Below, piece after piece: positions 1 to 8,680 of a stretch of DNA of 44,291 bases (position 1 is its first letter; each line of letters begins with the position of its first letter). This stretch comes from HGM04593 sp045634305. GTDB taxonomy: Bacteria; Bacteroidota; Bacteroidia; Bacteroidales; Bacteroidaceae. The stretch lies in the NCBI GenBank assembly GCA_045634305.1, contig JAZQZZ010000029.1, forward strand, positions 1-44,291, given 5' to 3'. The translations under genes and the position numbers were made by a program. The notes beneath the pieces are model-generated. The model saw only the letters and a program-made list of their open reading frames with translations, was not told the DNA's origin and ran no database searches.

Positions 1-102
1 AAACAAGAACTGAAGAAGTATATCCATTACTACAATAATGACAGAATTAAACTGAGACTAAAAGGAAAGAGTCCGGTGCAATACCGAACTCTTTACCAAT
101 AA
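1..102 (+). CDS. IS3-family transposase OrfB, C-terminal fragment (cut by window edge)
   Basis: Frame 1 is open from the first base to TAA at 100-102 and encodes 33 residues. They include YIHYYNNDRIKLRLKGKSPV, followed by QYRT. The pattern YI-x-YYN-x-x-RI followed by SPxQYR is the characteristic C-terminus of IS150/IS3-type DDE transposases (rve domain), just after the catalytic core. These proteins cut and join the IS ends during transposition. Only the tail is visible, so the DDE residues and the frameshift window between OrfA and OrfB cannot be checked. No frameshift or stop is seen in the visible part. Confidence 0.85.
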   Translation, partial: KQELKKYIHYYNNDRIKLRLKGKSPVQYRTLYQ

Positions 103-117
103 TACTTTTATTAATCC

Positions 118-141
118 GTCCAACTTTTTGGGGTCAGATCA
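118..141 (+). repeat. IS terminal inverted repeat (right end)
   Basis: This 24-bp end is GTCCAACTTTTTGGGG followed by TCAGATCA. The core CCAACTTTTTGGG is common to many IS150-group termini, and it lies just outside the transposase stop, where the right inverted repeat belongs. The exact inner limit is a guess because the left copy is not in the window. Confidence 0.7.
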
Positions 142-359
142 ATTTGCCACCCTGTTTTTGTTTTAACCGCACTTCGTGCGCTTGAAACTTGGCTGCGCGA
201 GTTGCGTACGTAAATAAATTTCCGTCCACTCGCTTGCACAAGTTTTGCGCTTTGACAATATCGTCTTTCTGCAACCCGCAGGGCGCGACTGAACTCCGCG
301 CTGTCTGCGACCTATTGCTGCCGATGTTGTCGAAACCTCGGTTAAACAACTTTCGTGTG
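142..359. other. Gene-free stretch between IS and efflux pump; candidate dispersed repeat
   Basis: These 218 bp contain no convincing gene. The stretch is locally GC-rich with many GCGC and CGCG words and has an open minus-strand frame that runs on into the IS end and overlaps the pump gene. It does not look like a terminator. The composition, and the open frame shared between IS and chromosome, suggest a non-coding repeated element rather than a gene. From memory, similar short frames are annotated as hypothetical proteins in Bacteroides genomes, but I cannot verify this here. Confidence 0.35.
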
Positions 360-3300
360 TTAAACCTTCTGCTTTCCGCTTTCTTCGAGCCGTTGCATCC
401 ACTCGTACCAGTTTGGGATGTATAATGTGGCGACAAGGGTGTTGAGCAGCATGCCGAACACCACGGCTGCACCAAGCGAGAGGCGTGCTCCTGCTCCTGC
501 ACCGTCAGCAAACAGCAACGGCATTACGCCAAGTACAAAGGCAAGTGAGGTCATAAGGATGGGGCGCAGACGCACGTGTCCGGCCTCGGACGCACTGCGG
601 CGTATGTCGTTGCCGCCTTTCCTGAAGTCACGTGCAAACTCTACAATGAGAATTCCGTTCTTAGCACTCAAGGCTATGAGCAGCACAATACCGATTTCTG
701 TATATATGCTCACCGGAATTCCGGCAATTATACAGCCCAGAATTGCACCGAGGAGGGCAATCGGAACACCCATTATAGCGGCGATGGGGCTTGTCCAGCT
801 CTCGTATTGCGCCGCAAGTACAAGGAATGCCACAAGCAGTGCGAGTGCAAGAATTATTATAGTATTCTGTCCCGCAGCATCCTCTTGGAATGCCACACCT
901 GTCCATTCATAGCCGAACTCATCGCCAAGTTGTGCCTTGAACAGCTGCGCTACCTCATCCATCACTTGGCTCGAACTGTAGCCCGCAGCAGTGTTGGCCG
1001 TGATGGTAGCGCTGTTGTACATGTTGTAGCGCACGAGTTGGTCGCTGCCGAGCACCTCGTCGGTGGTAACAAAACTGCTGAACGGAACCATCTCGCCCTT
1101 GTCGTTTGCGAGGCTCAGTTGCATTATGTTCTCAATCAGTTTCTGGTTGCGCTCGCCTGCCGACATTTTTACCTGCCATATGCGTCCCAGCAGAACAAAG
1201 TCGTTGACGTATAGCGACCCCATGTAATAACTGAGAGTGTAGAGGACGTTGCCTATATCCAATCCCATTGCAATGGCCTTGTCACGATCGATGTTTATGC
1301 GGAACTGCGGAACGTCTGCCTCGAAGGAACTGTTCATTGATGCTATGGCGCTTTCAGTACCATAGTTCTGCGTAAGGGCGTCAACGGCCTTCTGCAGTTC
1401 GGTCATTCCAAGTGCCTTGCGGTCCTCGACCTGCATCTGCAGGCCACCCACATTGCCAATGCCGGGAATAGCCGGTGGAACAAAGGCAAAGCATTGTGCT
1501 TCCTCTATTTCAACGTATGCCTGTTTGTTGAACCGCTCTACAATAGCGGCAGCCGACTCCTCTTTCTTCTTTCGTTCGCTCCAATCCTTTAGCACCACAA
1601 AGATACTGGCTGCATTGCTTTGGCGGCCGCTGTTCATTATGCTGAAACCGCTGATGCTGATGTTGGTCTTGACCTCGGGGTAGGATGATATGATGTTCTC
1701 CACTTTGGCGGCAACGGCTTCGGTGCGCGAGAGCGAGCTTGCCGGTGGCAACTGCACGCTGACAATGAAATAACCGTCGTCCTCATCGGGGATGAAGGTG
1801 GTGGGGTGCTCCTTGAACAGATATATTGCCACTGCAACCATGGCGGCAAAACTTATTGCGGCTATCCATGCACGGCGCAAAAGGAACGATACAAAGCGGT
1901 CATAAACCCTTTGCAAAAGGTCGTATCCCTTGTTGAACCAACGGAAGAACCATCCCTTTTTGCTGTTCTTTGTCGGGCGCAGGAGCAGAGCGCTGAGTGC
2001 AGGGCTCAATGTCAATGAGTTGAAACCGCTGAACAGCGTGGCTGTGGCAATGGTGAGCGCGAACTGCTTATAGAGCTCTCCCGATATGCCGCCAATCATG
2101 GTGGTGGGTATGAACACCGCCATCATTACAAGCACCACACCCACGATGGGGCCGCTAATCTCTTCCATTGCCTTTTCGGTTGCCTCACGTGGCGGCAATC
2201 CCTCTTCGTCGATGATGCGGGTGGCATTCTCCACCACCACAATCGCATCGTCGACTACTATGGCTATGGCAAGTATTATACCGAACAGTGTCAGGGTATT
2301 TATGGTGAACCCGAAAAGCAGCATCACGGCAAATGTGCCTATTAGTGACACGGGGATGGTGAGACAGGGGATGAGCGTTGCGCGCCAGTTCTGCAAAAAG
2401 AGGAAGATTACAAGAATCACCAATAGAGTGGTCTCTAAGATGGTAAAGAGCACCTCCTTGATTGAACTGCTCACAACCTCGGTGGTGTCGAGCGCTATCT
2501 GGTACTGTACCTCGGGAGGGAATGCTTCCGCAAGCATCTCCATTCGCTCCCTGACGGCCTTTGATACAGCAAGTGAACTTGATCCCGGTGATTGGTAGAC
2601 GGCAAGGGCTGCGGTTGGCTTGCCGCGCAGCTTTGACGATGACGAATAGGTCTCGCTACCAATCTCAATTCTGGCAATGTCGCCAAGGCGCAGCATGTCG
2701 GTACCGTTGTTGCGTATTACAATGTCGGCAAACTCCTTGGCATCGCTAAGGCGGCCCTGTACGTTAAGGGTGTACTGGAACGCATTGTCGGCGGTGGAGT
2801 CGAGTGTCTGTCCCACATAACCCGCCGACACGGCAAGGTTCTGCTTGCTGATGGCCTGGTATACCTCGGCTGCCGATATGCCGCGTATGCGCATGGCCTC
2901 CGGGTCCAACCATACACGCATTGAGTATTTGCCGGCACCCATGATATCTACACCGCCCACGCCCGGGGTACGGGTGAGTTGGTCGACAAGCTGCAGCTGT
3001 GCATAGTTCGATAGGTAGAGCTGGTCGTAGTTCTCGTCGCCCGTGAGGGTAATGAAAAGGACAATGTTGGTCGACTGTTTCTGCACAGTCACGCCTTGCT
3101 GTGTAACCTCGGCAGGTAGTGAGTTTAGTGCTATGTTCACGCGGTTCTGTACCAGTACAGTTGCCATGTCAATGTCCGTGCCCACCTCGAATGTGACGGT
3201 GAGGCTGTATGTACCCGATGAGGATGATGTGGAACTCATGTAGAGCATGCCGTCCACACCATTCACCTGTTGCTCGATGGGTATGCCTACAGTCTGCGCA

Positions 3301-3476
3301 ATGGTTTCGGCATTGGCGCCGGGATAGACAGCAGTTACCTGTACAGTGGGTGGCGTAATGGTTGGGTATTGGTCTATGGGCAATACAAAAATGGATACAC
3401 CACCTGCAACAAGTAACAGCAACGACAGTACAGTTGCAAAGATGGGGCGTTCAATGAAGAATTTGGAGAATTTCAT
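360..3476 (-). CDS. RND multidrug efflux pump, inner-membrane subunit (AcrB/MexB type, HAE1)
   Basis: This 1038-residue protein is the proton-driven inner-membrane pump of a tripartite efflux system. It takes hydrophobic or amphiphilic compounds from the periplasm or membrane and passes them to the outer-membrane channel. The start MKFSKFFIERPIFA is the typical HAE1 N-terminus followed by TM1. The proton-relay residues are present: the Asp pair D409-D410 in IVVDDAIVVVEN (TM4) and K939 in SAKNGILIVEFA (TM10). Length matches AcrB (about 1040 residues). It is the last gene of the minus-strand efflux operon, 132 bp after the adaptor stop. No truncation is seen. The substrate cannot be predicted from sequence. 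Confidence 0.95.
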   Translation of the reverse strand: MKFSKFFIERPIFATVLSLLLLVAGGVSIFVLPIDQYPTITPPTVQVTAVYPGANAETIAQTVGIPIEQQVNGVDGMLYMSSTSSSSGTYSLTVTFEVGTDIDMATVLVQNRVNIALNSLPAEVTQQGVTVQKQSTNIVLFITLTGDENYDQLYLSNYAQLQLVDQLTRTPGVGGVDIMGAGKYSMRVWLDPEAMRIRGISAAEVYQAISKQNLAVSAGYVGQTLDSTADNAFQYTLNVQGRLSDAKEFADIVIRNNGTDMLRLGDIARIEIGSETYSSSSKLRGKPTAALAVYQSPGSSSLAVSKAVRERMEMLAEAFPPEVQYQIALDTTEVVSSSIKEVLFTILETTLLVILVIFLFLQNWRATLIPCLTIPVSLIGTFAVMLLFGFTINTLTLFGIILAIAIVVDDAIVVVENATRIIDEEGLPPREATEKAMEEISGPIVGVVLVMMAVFIPTTMIGGISGELYKQFALTIATATLFSGFNSLTLSPALSALLLRPTKNSKKGWFFRWFNKGYDLLQRVYDRFVSFLLRRAWIAAISFAAMVAVAIYLFKEHPTTFIPDEDDGYFIVSVQLPPASSLSRTEAVAAKVENIISSYPEVKTNISISGFSIMNSGRQSNAASIFVVLKDWSERKKKEESAAAIVERFNKQAYVEIEEAQCFAFVPPAIPGIGNVGGLQMQVEDRKALGMTELQKAVDALTQNYGTESAIASMNSSFEADVPQFRINIDRDKAIAMGLDIGNVLYTLSYYMGSLYVNDFVLLGRIWQVKMSAGERNQKLIENIMQLSLANDKGEMVPFSSFVTTDEVLGSDQLVRYNMYNSATITANTAAGYSSSQVMDEVAQLFKAQLGDEFGYEWTGVAFQEDAAGQNTIIILALALLVAFLVLAAQYESWTSPIAAIMGVPIALLGAILGCIIAGIPVSIYTEIGIVLLIALSAKNGILIVEFARDFRKGGNDIRRSASEAGHVRLRPILMTSLAFVLGVMPLLFADGAGAGARLSLGAAVVFGMLLNTLVATLYIPNWYEWMQRLEESGKQKV

Positions 3477-3502
3477 AATTGTAGTTGTTTGATGAAGTCT
3501 AA

Positions 3503-3600
3503 TTTGTCATTTCGACGACTGATGAAGGAGGAGAAATTTCTTTGAGTGTTGTTTGCTTTGTAGAAGATTCCTCGTCGTTACGCTCTGTCGGGATGACAAA
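3503..3600. repeat. Imperfect palindromic repeat between efflux adaptor and pump genes
   Basis: The unit starts TTTGTCATTTCGAC and ends GTCGGGATGACAAA, so its ends pair over about 14 bp with two mismatches. Inner parts (GGAGGAGAAAT on the left, GATTCCTCGTCG on the right) can also pair, giving a long imperfect hairpin of about 98 bp. Repeats with GTCAT-TTCGAC ends and AGGAGAAATCT interiors occur scattered in many bacterial genomes as small non-autonomous palindromic elements. It fills most of the 132-bp gap inside an operon, where a transcript hairpin could affect mRNA stability or relative expression of the two genes. Confidence 0.7.
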
Positions 3601-3608
3601 ATGTGCGA

Positions 3609-4706
3609 TTACTCCATTACCGGGGTAATGGGCATTCCGTTGCGCACTTTGAGCAGGGCTTTTGTAACGTATCGTTCACCGGGCTCAATGCCGGCGGTGA
3701 CAAGGCGCAGGGTGTCGTCAATTATGCTACCTGTCTCTATGCGGCGGTACTCGACCTCGTTGCTGTCATTGATAACGTATATGAACTTGCCTGTCTGGTC
3801 GGTGCCTATAGAGGCATCTTTTATTAGCATGGCATTCTCTATCCTGTCGTAGGGCATGATTATGCTTATGTAGCTGCCGCTCTTGAGCAAGCCGTCACTG
3901 TTAGGCAGTCCGGCGCGTATCTGCAGTGTGCCGGTACCGGTGTCCACATTGGGTGAGAGATAGTCAATGGTGGCAGTGCGCTCTATGATGTTCCCTTCGC
4001 CAAGTGTGAAGGTGATGTTGCTCTGGTCTATTCCACCGTTTGTAGCAAGCGCCTTCCTGAACCACTGTATGTCGGGGATGTTGAAGAAGGCATACATTAT
4101 GTCGTCCTTGTAGAGCCGGCACAGTTCTACGGGCGACATTTCGCCTGCAATGTATGCACCGGTGGGCTGTTTCGTGAGGCTTATGCTGCCGTCGGCGGGG
4201 GCTGTTATGTAGCAGTATCCCTGTTTTGTGCGGGCACTCTTCAGCGCCGCCCTTGCATTGTCTACAGCGGCATTGCTGCTCTCAACATTGCTTTTGGCCT
4301 GCAACAGTTCGATCTTGCTCACGGCATTGCTGCTTATGGCGGCCTGCATGCGCTCGTAGTTGCTGCGGGCATACTCCTGCTGTGCAATGGCGGTCTGCAG
4401 GCTTGCCTCGGCTTGAGATACGGCATTGTCGTAGAGTGTAGGCTCAATTACATAGAGCAAATCGCCCTTCTTTACACGGCTGCCCTCGGTGAAGTTGCGT
4501 TTTATGATGGTACCGTTCACACGTCCCATAATGGGGATGGTGGCATCGGCTTTCAGGTAGCCGGGGTATTCACGTGTCAGGGTTATCTCCTTTATAATAG
4601 GTGTGGCTACCTCAATGGGTAGTGCTGCACCGCCTGTGACAGGTTCCGGTTTCTTGTGGCATGCTATAATGACAAGCATTGCCGCTGTAAATATCACTCT
4701 TTTCAT
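3609..4706 (-). CDS. RND efflux periplasmic adaptor (membrane fusion protein, AcrA type), lipoprotein
   Basis: This 365-residue adaptor links the inner-membrane pump to the outer-membrane channel. The N-terminus has a short hydrophobic segment ending LVIIAC, so Cys16 is the likely lipidated residue. The segment around residues 45-75 (GRVNGTIIKRNFTEGSRVKKG) is the first half of the biotinyl/lipoyl-like domain. It is followed by an Ala/Gln-rich alpha-hairpin (SQAEASLQTAIAQQEYARSN) with heptad character, then the returning lipoyl half (TAPADGSISLT) and beta-barrel and membrane-proximal domains. Its start lies 24 bp after the channel gene's stop, and the pump gene follows. Family assignment is firm; substrate is unknown. 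Confidence 0.93.
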   Translation of the reverse strand: MKRVIFTAAMLVIIACHKKPEPVTGGAALPIEVATPIIKEITLTREYPGYLKADATIPIMGRVNGTIIKRNFTEGSRVKKGDLLYVIEPTLYDNAVSQAEASLQTAIAQQEYARSNYERMQAAISSNAVSKIELLQAKSNVESSNAAVDNARAALKSARTKQGYCYITAPADGSISLTKQPTGAYIAGEMSPVELCRLYKDDIMYAFFNIPDIQWFRKALATNGGIDQSNITFTLGEGNIIERTATIDYLSPNVDTGTGTLQIRAGLPNSDGLLKSGSYISIIMPYDRIENAMLIKDASIGTDQTGKFIYVINDSNEVEYRRIETGSIIDDTLRLVTAGIEPGERYVTKALLKVRNGMPITPVME

Positions 4707-4730
4707 ATTGTTTGTTTTTTTTTTGAATTT

Positions 4731-6152
4731 TTACCATCCGCCGCCAAGGGCTTCGTAGAGCTGCACAAGGTATATGAGCGAACCGCCCAGTGCCTGTACA
4801 AGATAGTTTTGATAGGTGAGCAGGGAGCGCTGTGCATCGAGCACGTTCTGGAACGGGGTGAGCCCCTGCTTGTAGAGCTCGAGGGAGAGGGTAAGTGTCT
4901 CTCTGTTCTGGTTCACGGCCTCGCGCAGTGCGGTAATCTGTGTTATTGAGTTCACGTACTGCGACATTGCACTCTCAACCTCCTGTAGTGCGGTAAGCAT
5001 CTTCTCGTTGAAAGTGAGTATGCTGGCATCGAGCGCGGCACGTGCCTCGCGTGTGGTATTGACTCTATCATTACCGCCGAAGATGTTCCATTTTATGGTT
5101 GGGGCAATCTCCCAGGTGAGGCTGCGGGAACGGAAAAGGGTTTTCATTTCTCCCGACTGAAAACCTATCGAACCATTGATGAGCAGTTGTGGAAACCAGT
5201 CGCGCTTGGTTGCTCCAAGCAGTGCGGCATTGGCCTCTACCTGTCGTTCTGCTGCACGCAGGTCGGGGCGGCGACGCAGCAGCTCGGCCGGAATGCCCAC
5301 ACCAATGGGAGCAACATAAGAGGGTAGGGCATACCCCTCCTGCAGCCAACCGTCAAGTTCCTGGGGGAACGTGCCGAGCAGTACTGCCATTGTATTGCGG
5401 TAGCTATCTATGCTGGCTTGCATCGAGGGTATCTGGGCAAGTGTGCTTTGGTAGACACTGCGTGCCTGCGATACATCAAGCTTTGAGGCGAGGCCGCTGT
5501 CGTAACGTGCAATGGTGATGTTCAGAACCTCGTGTTGCGATTCGGCATTCCAGCGCAGTACCTGCATCTGCGCAAGCGATTGACGCAGTGAGAAATAGGT
5601 TGTTGCTACATTGGCAATGAGTGACACCATAACAGCATTGTACTCCTCCTCGGTAGCCATGAAAAGCTGCTTCTGTGCTTTGGAACGCATGTATATGGTG
5701 CCGAATACATCGGCCTGCCATTGCATTGACACTGCTGTGCTGAACTGCCCCTCCCATGCTTCGTTGTACATTGTCGAGGCAATGTTGCCACTTGTCTTTG
5801 CACGTTGCCAACCGATACCAAGGTCAAAAGTGGGCATGAGGTTGCCTTGTGAACTGCGCCATGCAGCACGTGCTTTCTTGATGTTCTCCATTGCCGCAAG
5901 CACCGAGTAGTTGCTGTTGCATGCAACGGAAATCAAAGAATCAAGCACCGGGTCGTTGAAGTTGCGCCACCACTCGTCATCCACTGGCAGTGTCTGATTG
6001 AAGTACTCGCCGTCGTTCCACTCGTACGGTAACGGCTTTTCAATGTATGTCCCGCTTTGCGCGGTGTAGTCTGCTTGCCTGTCGTTTTGTTGCGCCACTG
6101 TGCTGTCCGCGATAGCAAGTGTAAAAAGGAGTAGAAAAGAAAACCTAACCAT
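4731..6152 (-). CDS. Outer-membrane efflux channel (TolC/NodT family)
   Basis: This 473-residue protein is the outer-membrane duct of the RND system and the first gene of the operon. A type I signal peptide ends near TVAQQ (about residue 21), so unlike many NodT proteins it does not look like a lipoprotein. The mature part begins with WWRNFNDPVLDSLI, typical of this family, then two repeats of long helices rich in Ala, Gln and Ser. It has the family signature PAELLRRRPDLRAAERQVEA near the middle and KQGLTPFQNVLDAQRSLLT near the end. Length is normal. Order on the transcript is channel, adaptor, pump, all on the minus strand. Confidence 0.93.
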   Translation of the reverse strand: MVRFSFLLLFTLAIADSTVAQQNDRQADYTAQSGTYIEKPLPYEWNDGEYFNQTLPVDDEWWRNFNDPVLDSLISVACNSNYSVLAAMENIKKARAAWRSSQGNLMPTFDLGIGWQRAKTSGNIASTMYNEAWEGQFSTAVSMQWQADVFGTIYMRSKAQKQLFMATEEEYNAVMVSLIANVATTYFSLRQSLAQMQVLRWNAESQHEVLNITIARYDSGLASKLDVSQARSVYQSTLAQIPSMQASIDSYRNTMAVLLGTFPQELDGWLQEGYALPSYVAPIGVGIPAELLRRRPDLRAAERQVEANAALLGATKRDWFPQLLINGSIGFQSGEMKTLFRSRSLTWEIAPTIKWNIFGGNDRVNTTREARAALDASILTFNEKMLTALQEVESAMSQYVNSITQITALREAVNQNRETLTLSLELYKQGLTPFQNVLDAQRSLLTYQNYLVQALGGSLIYLVQLYEALGGGW

Positions 6153-6499
6153 ATATGTTCACCTTTAGCAAAAGAATAAACACATTGATGAGGCTTTTGG
6201 TTGCTACGGAGATATCTGTTTTTTGTGTCATTTCAGCAACCTTGAATGTTAGATCCGATAATATATTTGTAACCAATAAATAATATGGAAAATGACAAAT
6301 GTAAATAGCAAGACATATCGTTTGCAGATATTCGACACACTGCTCACAGAAAGTGAGTTTGGAATGCCGATAATCCCGAAATATAAAGGAGGGGTTCACT
6401 CCATAATAAAACAAGCAATCCCTACCAGAATTACTCTAGTGGGGATTGCTTGTTCAGCAAACGGTTTTTTTGGTTACCGTGTTTGTGAATTCGATTTTT
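6153..6499. other. Intergenic region upstream of the efflux operon, with terminator and candidate promoter boxes
   Basis: This 347-bp stretch holds no convincing gene. It contains the terminator of the mannosidase operon (6411-6453). For the efflux operon, minus-strand TACATTTG at 6303-6296 fits the Bacteroides -7 box TAnnTTTG, but no TTTG lies at the expected -33 distance. On the plus strand TATATTTG at 6262-6269 also fits a -7 box, with TTG at 6242-6244 (spacer 17). No regulator gene is adjacent to the pump genes. Confidence 0.45.
6411..6453 (-). terminator. Rho-independent terminator of the GH5-ROK-GH92-GH92 operon
   Basis: ACAAGCAATCCC (6411-6422) pairs perfectly with GGGATTGCTTGT (6442-6453), a 12-bp stem with a 19-base loop. 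Read on the minus strand, the stem is followed at once by TTTATTAT. It lies 47 bp beyond the stop of the last GH92 gene. Confidence 0.75.
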
Positions 6500-8680
6500 T
6501 TACCACCACTTCGTTGGTGTGTCGCTCATCTCTATTGTTAGTGTGCCGCCTGCGGCAATGTCGCTGTGCTCAATGTAAGGCAGGTTGTGTGGCTTGCCGT
6601 TGAGCGTTATGCTCTTTATGTAGATGTTGGTAGCACTGTTGTTTACAGTCTCAATGATGAACTTGCCGCCTTTGACGGTGAGCTCGGCGCGGTCAACAAT
6701 TGGTGAACCGAACCAGTAGCGTGCGCCTGCCGGTTCAACCTGGTAGAATCCGAGTGCCGACATCAGGTACCAAGCTGACATCTGTCCCATATCCTCGTTG
6801 CCTGAGAGGCCGTCGAAGTTGTTGCGGTATTGTGTGTTCATCACCTCACGTACGCGCTCTGCGGTCTTTTGTGGCTCGCCAAGCATTGTGTAAAGGTAAA
6901 GGATATGGTGGCTTGGCTCGTTGCCGTGGGCAAACTGGCCAATCATGCCCGAGATATCGGGCGATGCGTCGCCGTCAACTGTCGATGGAGCAAGGAACAG
7001 CGAATCAAGGCGTGTAATGCAAGCCTCCTTACTACCGAACATCTGTGCATAGTTGTCGATGTCATGTGGCACAAGCCATGTGTACTGCCATGCGTTGCCC
7101 TCACAGTAGTCGTTGGCGCGGTGAGCTGCAAAGTAGGGGTTGAACGGTGTGCGGAATTTGCCGTTTACATCGACACCGCGGATGAAACCTGTTTCCTTGT
7201 CAAAGAAAGTACGATAGCTGTGGCTTGCCTTTGTGAAGTGTTCATAGTCGGCCTGCTTGCCAAGTGCTTTTGCTGCGTTGGCTGCTGCTGCATCGGCAAT
7301 GGCATACTCCATGTCAAAGGCAACAGCCTCGCTGAAGATGTCGCAAGGAATGTAGCCGTGCTTGTGGCGGTGCTCCTTGCCGCGCTCCTCAACTGCTGCA
7401 GTCTGCTTGATGGCTGCAAATGCTGCTTCGCGGTCAAAGCCTTCGATATCCTTTACAATGGCGTCGGCAACAACAGGTATGCCCGGGTCGCCAACCATGC
7501 AGTCGGTCTCATTGCCCCACAGGTGCCATACGGGCAGATCACCCTGTTTGTCGCAAATGTCTACCATCGTTGCAACGAAATCGCCGGCCTTTTCGGGGTG
7601 GATGATTGTCATGAGTGGTTGCTTTGCACGGTAGGTGTCCCAAAGTGAGAAGCAGGTATAACGTGGCTTGTCGCTGTTATATACCTTGTCATCGGCACCG
7701 CGGTAGTCACCGTTTACGTCGCTGAAGAGCATTGGGGCTATCATTGCGTGGTACATTGCAGTGTAGAAAATCTTCTTCTGCTCGTCGTCTTTGATTTCGG
7801 CCTTTATGCGTGCAAGTTCATTCTCCCATGCGTCGACAGCTGCTGTCTGTACGGCCTCAAAGTCCCAACCCGGCAGTTCGCTTTCAAGAGCGAGCTTGGC
7901 ACCGTCTATGCTTACGGGGGAGATTGCCACCTTGAGCATGACTTCCTCGCCGGCTGTTGTGCTGAATGATGCGCGGCCGTACATATCCTTATATCCCTTC
8001 AGTTCAAAACTGTCGAAAGGCTTTGCAAATTCTGCAGCAAAGTAGATGCGCTGGTTCTTTGCCCATCCCTTTGAGTAGCGGTAGCCCACGATGCGGTTGT
8101 TGCCCTCGGCCTGCATGAATGTCTCGGTGCTCTCGTCCCAGCAACCACCGTTCTCAAGGTCAAAGACAATGGCCGCTTCCTTGCTTTCGGGGAATGTGTA
8201 GCGGTGCAATCCCACGCGTGCAGTGGCTGTCATTTCGGCCTTTATGCCGTAGCGCATGAGCGGTACACTGTAGTAACCGGGTTTTACGACTTCCTTTGTG
8301 CGCTCGGCAAGTGACCATAGGCCGCTACCGGGTATGTCAATGGCTCCACGCTCATATGTCACATCACCTGTCACCGGCATCACTGTGACGTCAAAAAGAT
8401 CGCCGATACCTGTTCCGCTCAAATGAGTATGTGAGAAACCTATTACCGATGCCTCGTCCTGGTGGTAGCCCGAGCACCAATCCCATGTCTCGTTGATGCT
8501 TGTGGGGCCTAATTGTACCATACCGAAAGGTACGCTTGCGCCCACGAATACGTGACCGTGGCCACCGCTGCCGATGAGCGGGTTCACATAATCAGTCAAT
8601 CTCTCCTGCTCCTCTGCAGGCTGCTGTGCACAGGCTGTCAATAGCAGCGCAAGTGCCATTATGCTGTTCTTGAATCTCAT
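6500..8680 (-). CDS. GH92 alpha-mannosidase, lipoprotein
   Basis: This 726-residue glycoside hydrolase family 92 enzyme is a calcium-dependent exo-alpha-mannosidase of inverting mechanism, a family that in gut Bacteroidetes trims mannose from N-glycans and yeast mannan. The N-terminus has a lipobox (LLLTAC, Cys17), predicting anchoring in the outer membrane or periplasm. The mature start VNPLIGSGGHGHVFVGASVP and the C-terminal catalytic stretch GLSGNEDMGQMSAWYLMSAL (near residue 625) are GH92 hallmarks. Its ATG overlaps the stop of the upstream GH92 gene (8677-8680, ATGA), implying translational coupling. Linkage specificity (1,2, 1,3, 1,4 or 1,6) cannot be read from the sequence. It is the last gene of the operon. 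Confidence 0.93.
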   Translation of the reverse strand: MRFKNSIMALALLLTACAQQPAEEQERLTDYVNPLIGSGGHGHVFVGASVPFGMVQLGPTSINETWDWCSGYHQDEASVIGFSHTHLSGTGIGDLFDVTVMPVTGDVTYERGAIDIPGSGLWSLAERTKEVVKPGYYSVPLMRYGIKAEMTATARVGLHRYTFPESKEAAIVFDLENGGCWDESTETFMQAEGNNRIVGYRYSKGWAKNQRIYFAAEFAKPFDSFELKGYKDMYGRASFSTTAGEEVMLKVAISPVSIDGAKLALESELPGWDFEAVQTAAVDAWENELARIKAEIKDDEQKKIFYTAMYHAMIAPMLFSDVNGDYRGADDKVYNSDKPRYTCFSLWDTYRAKQPLMTIIHPEKAGDFVATMVDICDKQGDLPVWHLWGNETDCMVGDPGIPVVADAIVKDIEGFDREAAFAAIKQTAAVEERGKEHRHKHGYIPCDIFSEAVAFDMEYAIADAAAANAAKALGKQADYEHFTKASHSYRTFFDKETGFIRGVDVNGKFRTPFNPYFAAHRANDYCEGNAWQYTWLVPHDIDNYAQMFGSKEACITRLDSLFLAPSTVDGDASPDISGMIGQFAHGNEPSHHILYLYTMLGEPQKTAERVREVMNTQYRNNFDGLSGNEDMGQMSAWYLMSALGFYQVEPAGARYWFGSPIVDRAELTVKGGKFIIETVNNSATNIYIKSITLNGKPHNLPYIEHSDIAAGGTLTIEMSDTPTKWW

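Larger units (their letters stand above)
1..141 (+). mobile_element. Right end of an IS3-family insertion sequence (IS150-like)
   Basis: The window opens inside the last codons of a transposase and continues 39 bp past its stop to a typical IS3-type terminus. Read inward on the minus strand from 141, the end begins TGATCTGACCCCAAAAAGTT, so the plus strand ends in CA, as IS3-family ends do (5'-TG...CA-3'). The rest of the element, its other inverted repeat and the target-site duplication lie outside the window, so copy integrity cannot be judged. Confidence 0.8.

Noticed and set aside
134..511. Minus-strand open frame of 125 codons across the IS end and the pump 3' end
   Set aside because: It begins inside the efflux pump gene, ends in the IS inverted repeat and shows no signal peptide, domain or plausible start context.
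576..1214. Plus-strand frame of 212 codons inside the RND pump gene
   Set aside because: It lies entirely antisense to a firmly identified gene and its translation is Cys/His-rich without any family pattern.
6145..6414. Minus-strand frame of 89 codons upstream of the efflux channel gene
   Set aside because: It overlaps the channel start, is AT-rich and low in coding character, and has no recognisable domain.
6830..7648. Plus-strand frame of 272 codons inside the GH92 gene
   Set aside because: It is antisense to a conserved enzyme with intact motifs. The long open frame reflects codon bias of the true gene.
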